From positions 1 to 38,543 of the forward strand of contig CAJTQU010000020.1 of the NCBI GenBank assembly GCA_910578665.1: a stretch of 38,543 nucleotides of DNA, read 5' to 3'. Below, piece after piece: positions 9,401-16,277 of the stretch. Source of the DNA: an uncultured Muribaculaceae bacterium. GTDB taxonomy: Bacteria > Bacteroidota > Bacteroidia > Bacteroidales > Muribaculaceae. The notes under the pieces are model-generated. The model was not told the DNA's origin and ran no database searches. It worked only from the letters and a program-made list of their open reading frames with translations. The translations under genes were made by a program, and so were the position numbers. Each line of letters starts with the position of its first letter. Position 1 is the first letter of the stretch.

Positions 9401-10936
9401 CAGATAAAGACTTTGGCTGGTAGATGTAACGTCACTTGAAAATTCACCTACCTGGTAAACTTTGCCTCCATAGGTGTATTCATAGGCTACGGCCAGAACT
9501 TCATCAGATGATAATGCCGATTTAAGAGATATGTATCCCAGTGTGCTGTTAAGAGTGTATTCGCTACTGCTGAGCAGTCGCGCACTTTCCACCTTTTCGT
9601 AATCCCGTCCTCCTGTTATGCCATATGCGCCTAGCGGTTCCAGTGCTTGTGTCACCTGGTTGATGTTACGCGCATCGGGATAATCGTTTTTTATGACAGA
9701 GAGAAGGTTATTGCTCTGGTTACTTGGGTTGGGATAGGCAGGATTAGTAGTCCAATAGTCTGAGGCTAGATTGTTTTGTTCGCCGATGTCCATAAAGCCG
9801 ACAAAGTTACGGCTTTCGTCATATTTGCCGCTTTTATTGGTAACCCATACTTCGATGCGCGTTATGTTTACACCGCTGCTCACATAAGGAAGACGCGCTG
9901 CAAAGTCATCATAATTTTCGTAAAAGAATTGTCCGAGAAAGAAGTGCCGGTTGGCATCGTAGTCATCAGCCTTTATACTGAATTGTGTGGCCTGCACGCC
10001 GCCTTGCGTGTTTACGGTCTTGCTTTCAGAGTTCTGTTGCGATACCAGTCCTGTGACTGTGAGTTTGCCAAACTGCAATTTTGTTTTCAGGCCAAACAGA
10101 GCCGTACTGCCTCGTATAAGGCTTGAGCCGGTTGTCATACTCACATTTCCGGCCTCTATACTTTTTATGATTTCGTCTTCTTTTCCCTCGTAGGCAAGTT
10201 TCAGGTTTTTTGAATCGAAGTCAAAAGTAGCATCTGTATTGTAGGTCATGTTAAACTTCATTTTATCTCCGACCGAGGCATTGATGGTGGCCTGGATCTT
10301 TTGGTCAAAGTCAAAATAAGTTTTACGACGAGAATTGATAGACAGCGCCGGATTATCGGTCTTATTGCTTTTTATGCCCATGTTGAGCTGTATAGAACCC
10401 TGTGTTGTGAGGCGCACGCCGCCAGGCCCGAATACTTTTTCAAGCGGTCCGAGGGCGAAATTCATATCCAGAATATTAAACGGCTGCTTATCCTTTTGCT
10501 CAAAAATCTCCGCGTTACGCTGACGGTAATATTCCATCATATCGTTACGGATCACCACACTGTTGTATTCAGATGCCGACATCTGGTACGGAGTGACAAG
10601 GTCCATGTCTCCCACTTTGGTGTGCAGCACGTACATGCCTGTAGCCGGGTCATAGACAGCCTCTGTTTTGATATTGGACGGATCACGCAGGTCCGCAGCA
10701 TATTCCCGGCCTGCGTAGTCGGCATATTCTTGCGGCAGAGTGGTCTGTACGCGAGACGGTAAGATGATACTGTCAGGTATGTGTGTGCCGCTTATGTATC
10801 TTACAGGAGGATTGCCCGGGGGAGGCTTTAGATCAGTACGGTTGTTTTGCGGAGTGGCAAACATGACAGTAAGAAGCGACGCCATAAGCATCGCCACTAC
10901 TGATAATGTGATATTTAGGCTTAGTTTTTTAGCCAT
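3467..10936 (-). CDS. sprA: SprA/Sov, outer-membrane translocon of the type IX secretion system
   Basis: The 2489-residue product is by far the largest here and has the size of SprA (Flavobacterium) and Sov (Porphyromonas). It starts with a signal peptide (MAKKLSLNITLS, then a hydrophobic stretch to about residue 28). The rest is dominated by alternating aromatic/polar beta-strand sequence with many N-, S- and T-rich turns, as expected of a very large beta barrel; it ends in a barrel-like strand (NYGLSVNMSLAR). SprA is known to form a 36-strand barrel through which folded proteins with C-terminal sorting domains leave the periplasm. The gene follows ruvA after about 22 nt on the same strand and ends just before the shared terminator. 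No other T9SS gene or obvious cargo gene is in the window. The ATG at 10936 is supported by the signal peptide. Confidence 0.93.
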   Translation of the reverse strand: MAKKLSLNITLSVVAMLMASLLTVMFATPQNNRTDLKPPPGNPPVRYISGTHIPDSIILPSRVQTTLPQEYADYAGREYAADLRDPSNIKTEAVYDPATGMYVLHTKVGDMDLVTPYQMSASEYNSVVIRNDMMEYYRQRNAEIFEQKDKQPFNILDMNFALGPLEKVFGPGGVRLTTQGSIQLNMGIKSNKTDNPALSINSRRKTYFDFDQKIQATINASVGDKMKFNMTYNTDATFDFDSKNLKLAYEGKEDEIIKSIEAGNVSMTTGSSLIRGSTALFGLKTKLQFGKLTVTGLVSQQNSESKTVNTQGGVQATQFSIKADDYDANRHFFLGQFFYENYDDFAARLPYVSSGVNITRIEVWVTNKSGKYDESRNFVGFMDIGEQNNLASDYWTTNPAYPNPSNQSNNLLSVIKNDYPDARNINQVTQALEPLGAYGITGGRDYEKVESARLLSSSEYTLNSTLGYISLKSALSSDEVLAVAYEYTYGGKVYQVGEFSSDVTSTSQSLYLKMLRGTTISPKLPMWKLMMKNVYSLGAYQLQKQNFKLNIKYLSDTTGTEIVYLPVGQIANQPLLQVMNLDRIDSNQESNPDGFFDYIEGYTVQSSTGKIIFPVAEPFGSNLIKKIGDPVVARPYAYTELYDSTLTVARQFADKNKFTLSGEYQASNGAQIRLGAMNVPRGSVVVTAGGVTLTENSDYTVDYTMGIVTITNQSIIDSGTNVSVSLENQSLFSMQRKTLLGLDAQYKFNKDFTLGATLLHFSEKALTEKVNIGDEVINNTMWGLNLQYNTKFMWLTNLLNKIPTVNATAPSSLAVTAEFAQLLPHKQKVGSAQGSSYVDDFESTQTGIDMRSPYSWFLASTPYDNTNDALFPEASLSNNPDYGKNRALLAWYYIDRMFTQKNSSMIPGYLKNDLDQLSNPYVREIKTHELFPNREANYGEAQTIQTLNLSFYPTERGPYNLDNVNIDSDGNLLNPEKRWGGIMRKMDNTNFETSNVEYIQFWMMDPFLDPELHNTDGGDLYFNFGEISEDVLKDGMKSYENGLPIDGSNQFITETAWGRVSTQNSLTYAFENAENARPMQDVGLDGLPNADEYTFNTYANFLDGMRRRLSPDKIAELENNPFSVFSDPAQDNYHFYRSPWYDENRSSILERYKHYNGVEGNSLSPDQSTNPYYQSARTVPDVEDINQDNTLNEYERYFQYKVSIRPEDLEVGKNYIADRLETRVLCENGKYQTVIWYQFKIPLRQPDKVVGGINDWSTVRFARMFMTGFKAVTHLRFATLELVRGEWRNYEFNLNSRNDAPAEGQLDMSVVNIEENAGRQPVNYVLPPDVSRIQDPGQAQATQLNEQSMSLKVTGLQAGDARGAYKNTQMDLRIYKRLQMWVHAEALVDNSTNLRNGDLAMFIRLGSDVKNNYYEYEIPLELTPPGKYNNLNSNDRRIVWPIDNRLDIPFDIFTTIKTRRNHDRSAGVDGVGYNTVYSYHDPENDKNTVAVLGNPSLSDVRVMLVGVRNKSNTTKAGTVWVNELKVTDFDESGGWAAKANVNLGLSDVASVNFGGHIETAGFGGVDQGLSQRRMDNYEQYNVAVQTDLGKFIPAKAKLNAPIYYSISKEKTTPKYNPLDQDILLKDALDATANKHERDSINSYAVTHKTVESFSVSGLKFNVQSKNPMPWDPANFQLSFSFNKQKNIDPTTEYENTSDYKGAFQYTYTPYIKGLRPFKSLKGKNKGIRFLRDWELNWLFNSISFSTNISRYYYEQQTRSEVDTYFQLPVQVSKNFLWDRQLNLTWNLTKSLSFTFSSNTTARIEETMGAVNRKLFPDKYKEWRDTVWSSIRDLGTPWNYNQTFTATYRAPFNKIPALDFLTGNASYNATYRWDRGATIADVNVGNTIQNQASWNADARMNFENLFNKVPYLKEVNKRFASSTSARKGNAKDRKNKTEKPKKFERAITLAPDTTTVIKHNLKVKKIKLSAVENGKPVTLKTRIVDDNTVEVLDTGSNRDLKITVTEVRNDKKPAWRNVADYAARFIMMPRNFNFKWRSTHSMNLPLFSPEVGDLFGQGKGYGPMAPGLDFAFGFIDEHYVDRALERGWLLTDENQTSPAIWNNTTEFNFELNLEPIRGLKILLTNNRTDNRTQQVQFMYADMPTTRTGSFTKTHVAIATALRGSSADDSYASEAFTNFLNNIPVVASRYEQQFAGTRYPTTGFLQGNPLGGTEFNPEIGSVSRTSSDVLIPAFLAAYSGSDARKIALTAFPSLADIRPNWRITYEGLIQIPFFKKFFKTFTLSHAYQCTYTVGSYSSYLNWIGVDGNMGFTLDEQTQSPIPSSPFNISSVAITEKFAPLIGLNATLNNNMTFNLEYRDSRTLTLNTSAGQIVEASSKQFTVGAGYKIANFNKILKIGSKQGSVSNDLSLNLDFSFSNNQSLIRKIETAFTQAQNGAQTMSINFTAQYILSRRITLGAFFDHQVNTPLVSNSSYPTSNTNYGLSVNMSLAR

Positions 10937-10958
10937 TTCTTGCCATGTCCCTTTGTGG

Positions 10959-11540
10959 TCACAGCATTTTAAGAGCTCGTTTCACGGCATCTTCAACTGT
11001 TATGGCCGGGCTGTCGGAGAAAAGCTTTTTAAGAGCCTTTTCGCTCAAAGGTTTTGTAAACCCGAGCATAAGCAGTGCTTGTAATGCCTCCTCGTAAGCC
11101 CGTGACGAAATCGGGACCTGAGTAAATAACGCTGAATCGCTTACTTTTATTTTATCTCTCAGATCTACAATTATGCGTTGTGCGGTTTTGCCTCCGATAC
11201 CTTTTACGGCTTTCAGCATCGACTCCTGTCCCGTGGATATTACATTCTCTAAGTCATGTACGCTTAAGCTGCTCATTATCAGTCTCGCTGTTCCGGGTCC
11301 CACACCGCTTACACCGATTAGCAGTCGGAATAGCTCTCTGGCATGTTTTGTGGTAAATCCGAACAATATGTGGGCGTCTTCGCGTATTGATTCGTGGATG
11401 AATAGTTTGGCAGTATCTTGTCCCTGTATGGCTGTGTAGTCTATAAGGGAAATGTTGATTTCATACCCCACTCCGTGACAGTCTATTACGGCATAGGTCG
11501 GCGTGGCTTCGGCTATTCGGCCTTCTATATAGTCAATCAT
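10959..11540 (-). CDS. ruvA: Holliday junction DNA helicase subunit RuvA
   Basis: The product has 193 residues from ATG 11540. RuvA tetramers bind four-way junctions and recruit the RuvB motor for branch migration. Visible parts: the N-terminal OB-fold (MIDYIEGRIAE ... VIDCHGVGYEI), two helix-hairpin-helix motifs (IGVSGVGPGTARLI and VKGIGGKTAQRII), a short linker, and the C-terminal RuvB-binding helical domain (EALQALLMLGF ... VEDAVKRAL). A TTG five codons further upstream would extend the frame, but MIDYI is the usual family N-terminus, so I chose the ATG. It lies 17 nt after the small Cys-rich gene and 22 nt before sprA. A -7-like box overlaps the previous stop codon, so it may also have its own promoter. 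Confidence 0.95.
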   Translation of the reverse strand: MIDYIEGRIAEATPTYAVIDCHGVGYEINISLIDYTAIQGQDTAKLFIHESIREDAHILFGFTTKHARELFRLLIGVSGVGPGTARLIMSSLSVHDLENVISTGQESMLKAVKGIGGKTAQRIIVDLRDKIKVSDSALFTQVPISSRAYEEALQALLMLGFTKPLSEKALKKLFSDSPAITVEDAVKRALKML

Positions 11541-11552
11541 ATTGCCTGTTTG

Positions 11553-11560
11553 CAAAATTA
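11553..11560 (-). promoter_or_regulatory. Candidate internal -7 element before ruvA
   Basis: Read on the minus strand this is TAATTTTG, an exact TAnnTTTG match 12 nt before the ruvA ATG. It overlaps the TAA stop of the preceding small gene. No clear TTTG lies 19-21 nt upstream, so activity is uncertain. Confidence 0.35.
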
Positions 11561-11749
11561 ATTGTAAGTAATTTTATTTTTTTGTTTGTTACATGATTTG
11601 GCCAAGAGGCATCCGCTGCACCCACTGGCACAGTCGCTGTTTTTCTGCTTCATTTTTCTGCGTATGCCATGATACATCCATATACAGCATGCTATAAGTA
11701 TTACAGCTACAGCGGTGTATTGCAATATGAGACTGAGTGAAAGGTCCAT
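11558..11749 (-). CDS. Small single-pass membrane protein with Cys-rich tail (FeoB-associated-like)
   Basis: The product has 63 residues: one membrane segment (about residues 8-27, LILQYTAVAVILIACCIWMY), then basic residues, then a cysteine cluster DCASGCSGCLLAKSC with spacing C-x3-C-x2-C. This architecture matches small proteins annotated as FeoB-associated Cys-rich membrane proteins. Those are usually next to ferrous-iron transporter genes, but no feoA or feoB gene is seen here. The role in iron handling is therefore family-based inference. The gene sits between topB (12 nt upstream) and ruvA (17 nt downstream), so it is probably in the same transcript. Confidence 0.75.
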   Translation of the reverse strand: MDLSLSLILQYTAVAVILIACCIWMYHGIRRKMKQKNSDCASGCSGCLLAKSCNKQKNKITYN

Positions 11750-11761
11750 AATAATGCAACA

Positions 11762-13591
11762 CTATTTACTGCCCTTTTGTTTTACTCCGGTTGGTATTGC
11801 CGAGGTGCCTATGCGTCTTGATGAATTATCAGAAAGCACTGAGCGTACGATTTGTGCTATCATGTTCTTTTGCGCGGCAATGAATTCTGCCGCATTGTAT
11901 TCTCCGCGTTCTATGCATCTCAGTCGGTTTTCCCATATACCGGTCAGCTTGGCGCTTTTAAGCAAGTCTTCTTTTATCAATCCTATGAGTGATACTCCGG
12001 CTTCAGTGGCGCGCAGACTCTTGCGTTCGCGTCTGATATAGCCGCGTTTGTATAATATTTCTATTATTGCGGCACGCGTGGACGGACGGCCTATTCCGTT
12101 TGCTTTGAGCGATTCGCGTAATTCTTCGTCATCCACGAGATTGCCGGCCGTTTCCATTGCTTTTAGCAATGTGCCTTCGGTGAAGTATTTTGGTGGCTGA
12201 GAGGTCTTTTTGGCCAACAGGGGAGAGTGTGGACCGCTTTCTCCCTTTGTGAAAGGCGGCAGGATATTTTCCTGTTCTTTGTTTTGCTTGTCGGCAGCCT
12301 CATCTTTAGCGTAGACTATTTTCCAGCCTGGCTCTGTTATCACTTTGCCTGTGGCTTTGAAACTTGTTTTTCCGGCCGAGGCATTGACTGTGGTCTGTTC
12401 AAAAAGACAGTCTGGGAAAAATACGGATACAAATCTGCGTGCAACGGTATGAAACACATTTTTTTCAAAATCCGTCAGTTCCTGCGGCAGAGGCTGTCCT
12501 GTGGGTATTATGGCATGGTGGTCGGTCACCTTGCTGTCATCAAACACCTTTTTGCTTTTGGGCAGCTTGTTAGCACGGATGAGTTGCAGTAGTTCCTGAT
12601 AGTCTTTCAAGGAGTTTAATATGCCGGGGCATTGTCCGTAGACGTCATTAGTCAGATATGTTGTGTCTACTCTGGGGTATGTTGTCAGCTTTTTTTCATA
12701 CAGGCTCTGTATTGTGCGCAGAGTGGTATCCGCGCCCATGCCGAATTTTTTGTTGCACTCTACTTGTAGGCTTGTCAGGTCGAAGAGCCTCGGAGGTGCT
12801 TCGCGTCCTTTCTTCTTTGTAATATCACTGATGGTCAGAGGTAATTCTTTTACTTGTTCGAGAAGTTTTTTCCCCTCTTCCTCAGTGGTGAATGGCTTCA
12901 CTGTGGCCGTGAACACCGTTTCTCGGTAAATTGTGCGCAATTCCCATGTGTCTGTCGGTATGAAATTCTCTATTTCGTGCTGGCGCTGTACCACAAGTGC
13001 AAGGGTAGGCGTCTGCACGCGCCCGATAGATAATACCTGTCCCTGTTCGGCATACTTCAACGTGTATAGCCGTGTAGCATTCATGCCTAGTATCCAGTCG
13101 CCTATAGCGCGGCATAGTCCGGCGATGTAAAGTGGCTCGAGGTCTTTGTGCGGACGCAGGTGCTTGAATCCCTCCCGTATTGCGTCATCTGTGAGTGATG
13201 AAATCCACAGTCGGCTTACGGGCTTTTGGCAGCCGGCTTTCTGCATGACCCACCGTTGGATCAGCTCGCCCTCCTGGCCGGCATCCCCACAGTTTATCAC
13301 CTCGTCACATTGGCCTATAAGGGTCTCTATTACGCGGAACTGTTTTTCAATGCTGTCTTGGGGGATCAGTTTTATGCCGAAGTTCGGAGGGATCATTGGA
13401 AGTGCACCGAGGCTCCAGCGCTTCCACATAGGCGTATAGTCATGAGGCTCTTTCAGGCAGCATAAATGTCCGAATGTCCAGGTCACGCAGTATCCGTTAC
13501 CCTCATAATATCCGTCATGGCGCGTGGTGGCACCAAGTATACCTGCAATGTCTTTGCCTACACTTGGTTTCTCGGTGATGCACAATTTCAT
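11762..13591 (-). CDS. topB: DNA topoisomerase III (type IA)
   Basis: The 609-residue enzyme relaxes and decatenates DNA by transient single-strand cleavage. The N-terminal Toprim domain has the catalytic Glu in ITEKPSVGKD (Glu7) and the acidic motif DAGQEGE at 103-109. The cleavage site is TTYPRVDTTYL, with Tyr305 as the expected nucleophile. Further family segments are LSIGRVQTPTLALV (about 187-200), VTDHHAIIPTG, and GIGRPSTRAAIIEIL near the C-terminus. There is no C-terminal zinc-ribbon array, which fits TopB rather than TopA. The ATG shares one base with the mazG stop (TGATG on the minus strand), suggesting translational coupling. Confidence 0.95.
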   Translation of the reverse strand: MKLCITEKPSVGKDIAGILGATTRHDGYYEGNGYCVTWTFGHLCCLKEPHDYTPMWKRWSLGALPMIPPNFGIKLIPQDSIEKQFRVIETLIGQCDEVINCGDAGQEGELIQRWVMQKAGCQKPVSRLWISSLTDDAIREGFKHLRPHKDLEPLYIAGLCRAIGDWILGMNATRLYTLKYAEQGQVLSIGRVQTPTLALVVQRQHEIENFIPTDTWELRTIYRETVFTATVKPFTTEEEGKKLLEQVKELPLTISDITKKKGREAPPRLFDLTSLQVECNKKFGMGADTTLRTIQSLYEKKLTTYPRVDTTYLTNDVYGQCPGILNSLKDYQELLQLIRANKLPKSKKVFDDSKVTDHHAIIPTGQPLPQELTDFEKNVFHTVARRFVSVFFPDCLFEQTTVNASAGKTSFKATGKVITEPGWKIVYAKDEAADKQNKEQENILPPFTKGESGPHSPLLAKKTSQPPKYFTEGTLLKAMETAGNLVDDEELRESLKANGIGRPSTRAAIIEILYKRGYIRRERKSLRATEAGVSLIGLIKEDLLKSAKLTGIWENRLRCIERGEYNAAEFIAAQKNMIAQIVRSVLSDNSSRRIGTSAIPTGVKQKGSK

Positions 13592-14376
13592 CAGTCTTCC
13601 AGGCGTTTAGCTTCGTTCCAAAGTGTATCCATCTCTTCCAGGGTCATCTCTTTAAGTGACTTTCCGATAGCTTTGCTTTTCGCCTCGATATAATTGAACC
13701 GTCGGATGAATTTGCGGTTAGTATGTTCAAGCGCGTTTTCCGGATTAACACCATAAAGGCGAGCCGCGTTAATCACGGCAAACATCAGATCGCCGAATTC
13801 ATCAGAGATAGCATTCTTGTCACCACGTTTGATTTCCGCTTCCACTTCGGCTATCTCTTCTTTTACCTTGTCCCATACTTGTGACGGCTCTTCCCAGTCA
13901 AATCCCACATTGCGTGCTTTTTCCTGGATTCGGTTGGCTTTAATAAGTGCCGGCAGTGCGGATGGGACTCCGGCCAGTACCGTCTTATTGCCCCCTTTTT
14001 CTTTCAGTTTTAATTCTTCCCAGTTCTTCTTTACCGTATCGGCGTCATCGGCCTGTGTATTGCCGTAGATATGTGGGTGGCGGTATATGAGTTTGTCACA
14101 TAATGCGTTGCACACGTCGGCCATGTCGAACTGCTCTTTCTCTTGTGCTATTCTTGAATAAAAGCAAACGTGCAGCAATACGTCTCCGAGTTCCTTTTTG
14201 ATGTTGTTTACATCGTCAGACATTAAGGCATCGCATAGTTCGTATGTTTCCTCGATAGTGTTGGGTCGCAGACTTTCGTTAGTCTGTTTAGCGTCCCATG
14301 GACATTTCACACGCAGATTATCAAGAATATCCAGTAATCGTCCGAATGAGGCCGTTTTTTCTTCTTTGGTATGCAT
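13591..14376 (-). CDS. mazG: Nucleoside triphosphate pyrophosphohydrolase MazG
   Basis: The product has 261 residues from ATG 14376, the usual length of two-domain MazG. It hydrolyses (d)NTPs to monophosphate and pyrophosphate, clearing non-canonical nucleotides and affecting (p)ppGpp-linked stress responses in other bacteria. Both all-alpha repeats carry the Mg-binding acidic pattern: IEETYELCDAL with KKELGDVLLH in the first (about 41-70), and KEEIAEVEAEI with DEFGDLMFAV in the second. The segment RVKCPWDAKQT is typical of the N-terminus. A TTG at 14415 would extend the frame by 13 residues, but MHTKEEK just before the conserved FGRLLDIL is the expected start. It heads the minus-strand run and overlaps topB by one base. 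Confidence 0.94.
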   Translation of the reverse strand: MHTKEEKTASFGRLLDILDNLRVKCPWDAKQTNESLRPNTIEETYELCDALMSDDVNNIKKELGDVLLHVCFYSRIAQEKEQFDMADVCNALCDKLIYRHPHIYGNTQADDADTVKKNWEELKLKEKGGNKTVLAGVPSALPALIKANRIQEKARNVGFDWEEPSQVWDKVKEEIAEVEAEIKRGDKNAISDEFGDLMFAVINAARLYGVNPENALEHTNRKFIRRFNYIEAKSKAIGKSLKEMTLEEMDTLWNEAKRLED

Positions 14377-14448
14377 AATATGTGTGGCGGGCTGATAAAT
14401 GATTTTATCCGGCAAATTATATCCTTGCCAGAGGTGTAATTTTTAATG

Positions 14449-14456
14449 CAAAGTTA
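14449..14456 (-). promoter_or_regulatory. -7 element for the mazG-topB-ruvA-sprA transcript
   Basis: The minus-strand reading is TAACTTTG, an exact match to TAnnTTTG. The predicted leader before ATG 14376 is about 67 nt. A good -33 TTTG is not visible at the usual distance. Confidence 0.6.
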
Positions 14457-14479
14457 CGGATAATTTCGGAATTTTTGAG

Positions 14480-14487
14480 TAACTTTG
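14480..14487 (+). promoter_or_regulatory. -7 element for the DHH phosphoesterase transcript
   Basis: TAACTTTG on the plus strand matches TAnnTTTG exactly. It lies back to back with the mazG -7 box, 23 nt away. The leader to ATG 14554 would be about 60 nt. The -33 region is not a clear match. Confidence 0.6.
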
Positions 14488-14553
14488 TCAATTCAATTTG
14501 TGCATTTGTGTTGTCGCATGGTGCGCCGAGTATAGAAACCGACTTACGTAGAA

Positions 14554-15621
14554 ATGATAGATAAATTGCTTAATGAGCGAGAAGTCAAACATTTACAGCC
14601 TTTGTTGAAAGGCTGTCGCAATGTCGTGCTTACATGTCATGTCCGGCCGGACGGAGATGCCGTTGGAAGTACGCTGGGCTTGTTGCACCTGTTGCAATCC
14701 ATGGGTATAAAGGCCAGGGTGATTACGCCAGACCAACCTCCACGGTCACTGGAATTCCTTCCCGGTTTTTCAGATATTGTTCCTTATGCACGTTACAGTG
14801 ACTATGGTTCCCGTTTGGTTGACGAGGCAGATCTCATCATCGGATGCGACTTCAACCAGTTGTCTCGTCTTAGCGATTTGGAACCGGCCATAGCGTCGGC
14901 GAAAGCGAAGAAAGTGATAATAGACCACCATGAACATCCAGATGTTGCTGCGGACCTGCTTATAAGTTATCCTGACATGTCGTCCACATGTGAGCTTGTG
15001 TTCCGTCTTATTGCGGCTATGGGGTATTTCGAGTTTGTGTCGTTTGAATCCGCTACATGTCTGTGTACCGGTATTATCACTGACACTCGCAACCTGAGCG
15101 TGAACTGCCAGCATCTGGATATTTATGAAATCATGCTGGAGTTGCTTCGTATGGGTGTAAATAAATCGCTGATTCTTAAGGAAACCATGGATACCAAGTC
15201 AGAGGATGCCTTAAAACTTACTTCGTTTGCGTTATGTGAGCGTCTGACTGTCTACAAGAATCATCATGCCGCTGTGGTGTGGCTGGGCAAGGAGGACCTG
15301 AGCAGGTATAAATATGAAAAAGGAGATACCGAGGGTCTTGTAAACCAGGCGTTGGAATTGCGGGGGGTGATTTATGCCGTGTTTATGCGCGAGGATGAGG
15401 ATATGGTGAAATTATCGATGCGCAGCATAGGAGATTTTGCCGTGAACCGGATATGTATTGATCATTTTGATGGCGGAGGACATTTACAGGCCGCCGGTGG
15501 TCAGTTCAAGGGATCTGTCCAAGAATGCCTCAAAAAGTTGGAATCTGTAATGCCGGAATATGACGATGAAGTGCGTAAGGCTGCGGACAGGCTTATTGCC
15601 CAAGGCTATGTGTTGAAATAA
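14554..15621 (+). CDS. nrnA: DHH/DHHA1 phosphoesterase, NrnA-like (nanoRNase / pAp phosphatase)
   Basis: The product has 355 residues. The N-terminal DHH domain shows its four metal-binding motifs: HVRPDGDAVGS (about 29-39), LIIGCDFN (about 94-101), the namesake DHH at 124-126 (VIIDHHEHP), and GIITDTRNL. The C-terminal DHHA1 domain ends with FDGGGHLQAAGGQF (GGGH at about 307-310), the substrate-binding loop. NrnA proteins degrade 2-5-nt RNA fragments and dephosphorylate 3'-phosphoadenosine 5'-phosphate. Some relatives act on cyclic dinucleotides, so the exact substrate is inferred. It is the first gene of a plus-strand run and lies 22 nt before the next gene. The ATG at 14554 is well placed after the divergent promoter. 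Confidence 0.88.
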   Translation: MIDKLLNEREVKHLQPLLKGCRNVVLTCHVRPDGDAVGSTLGLLHLLQSMGIKARVITPDQPPRSLEFLPGFSDIVPYARYSDYGSRLVDEADLIIGCDFNQLSRLSDLEPAIASAKAKKVIIDHHEHPDVAADLLISYPDMSSTCELVFRLIAAMGYFEFVSFESATCLCTGIITDTRNLSVNCQHLDIYEIMLELLRMGVNKSLILKETMDTKSEDALKLTSFALCERLTVYKNHHAAVVWLGKEDLSRYKYEKGDTEGLVNQALELRGVIYAVFMREDEDMVKLSMRSIGDFAVNRICIDHFDGGGHLQAAGGQFKGSVQECLKKLESVMPEYDDEVRKAADRLIAQGYVLK

Positions 15622-15643
15622 TTTGTACTGACAATAAATCATT

Positions 15644-16222
15644 ATGAGAATTAATAAAGGAATATACGCGTGTCTTTTAGTTGCTATGTTTGCCATAGGA
15701 GCGTTGTCGTGCAGCAAGGATAAAAGCTACTCGGAATTGCTTCGTTCAGAGGAAAAGGCGGTAAACTGGTATATGTCTAATCAAAAGATTGTATCTTCAG
15801 TGCCTAAAGACAGTGTTTTTGAGACAGGACCTGACGCGCCATTTTACCGGATGGACCAGGACGGATATATATACATGCAGGTAGTAAATCCAGGCACTAA
15901 GGATAAGAAAGCCAAAAAGGACCAGCTCATATATTTCCGTTATATGCGTACAAATATAATAGATATGTATGAAGGGCGCAATCCCTCGCCGTCGGGTAAT
16001 GCGGATAATTTGAATGGCAATAATTCTACCAGCTTCCGTTTTGACAATCTTGATATACAGTCAAGTGCGAGCCACGGTTCCGGTGTCCAGTTGCCGCTTC
16101 GTTATCTAGGCATTGACTGCGAGGTGAATATTGTGATTCGTTCGTATTATGGCTTTATATCAGAAACAGGCGCATGCCAGCCATATATTTATAATATTAA
16201 GTATTTTTCAGCACAATATTGA
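15644..16222 (+). CDS. Putative lipoprotein, DUF4827-like
   Basis: The 192-residue product has a hydrophobic N-terminal signal (residues 5-21) ending in ALSC, a plausible though non-ideal lipobox with Cys23, so it is probably a membrane-attached lipoprotein facing the periplasm. The mature part is hydrophilic with a repeated YxR/YIYMQV beta character and a central S/N/G-rich segment. It resembles the DUF4827 family that I recall beside DHH phosphoesterase and phosphoglucosamine mutase genes in Bacteroides; no enzymatic function is known for it. Some Bacteroidales lipoproteins of this shape are FKBP-like, but the catalytic pattern cannot be verified by eye. It is 22 nt from the previous gene and 55 nt from glmM. 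Confidence 0.75.
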   Translation: MRINKGIYACLLVAMFAIGALSCSKDKSYSELLRSEEKAVNWYMSNQKIVSSVPKDSVFETGPDAPFYRMDQDGYIYMQVVNPGTKDKKAKKDQLIYFRYMRTNIIDMYEGRNPSPSGNADNLNGNNSTSFRFDNLDIQSSASHGSGVQLPLRYLGIDCEVNIVIRSYYGFISETGACQPYIYNIKYFSAQY

Positions 16223-16277
16223 TGTGTGCTTTTGTTTGATCAAGGAGTAAAGACCAAAATTTAAATAATATTCTAAT

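Noticed and set aside
3675..10762. Many plus-strand ORFs of 60-185 codons opposite sprA
   Set aside because: They are antisense shadows of the sprA reading frame, with no recognisable domains and poor start contexts.
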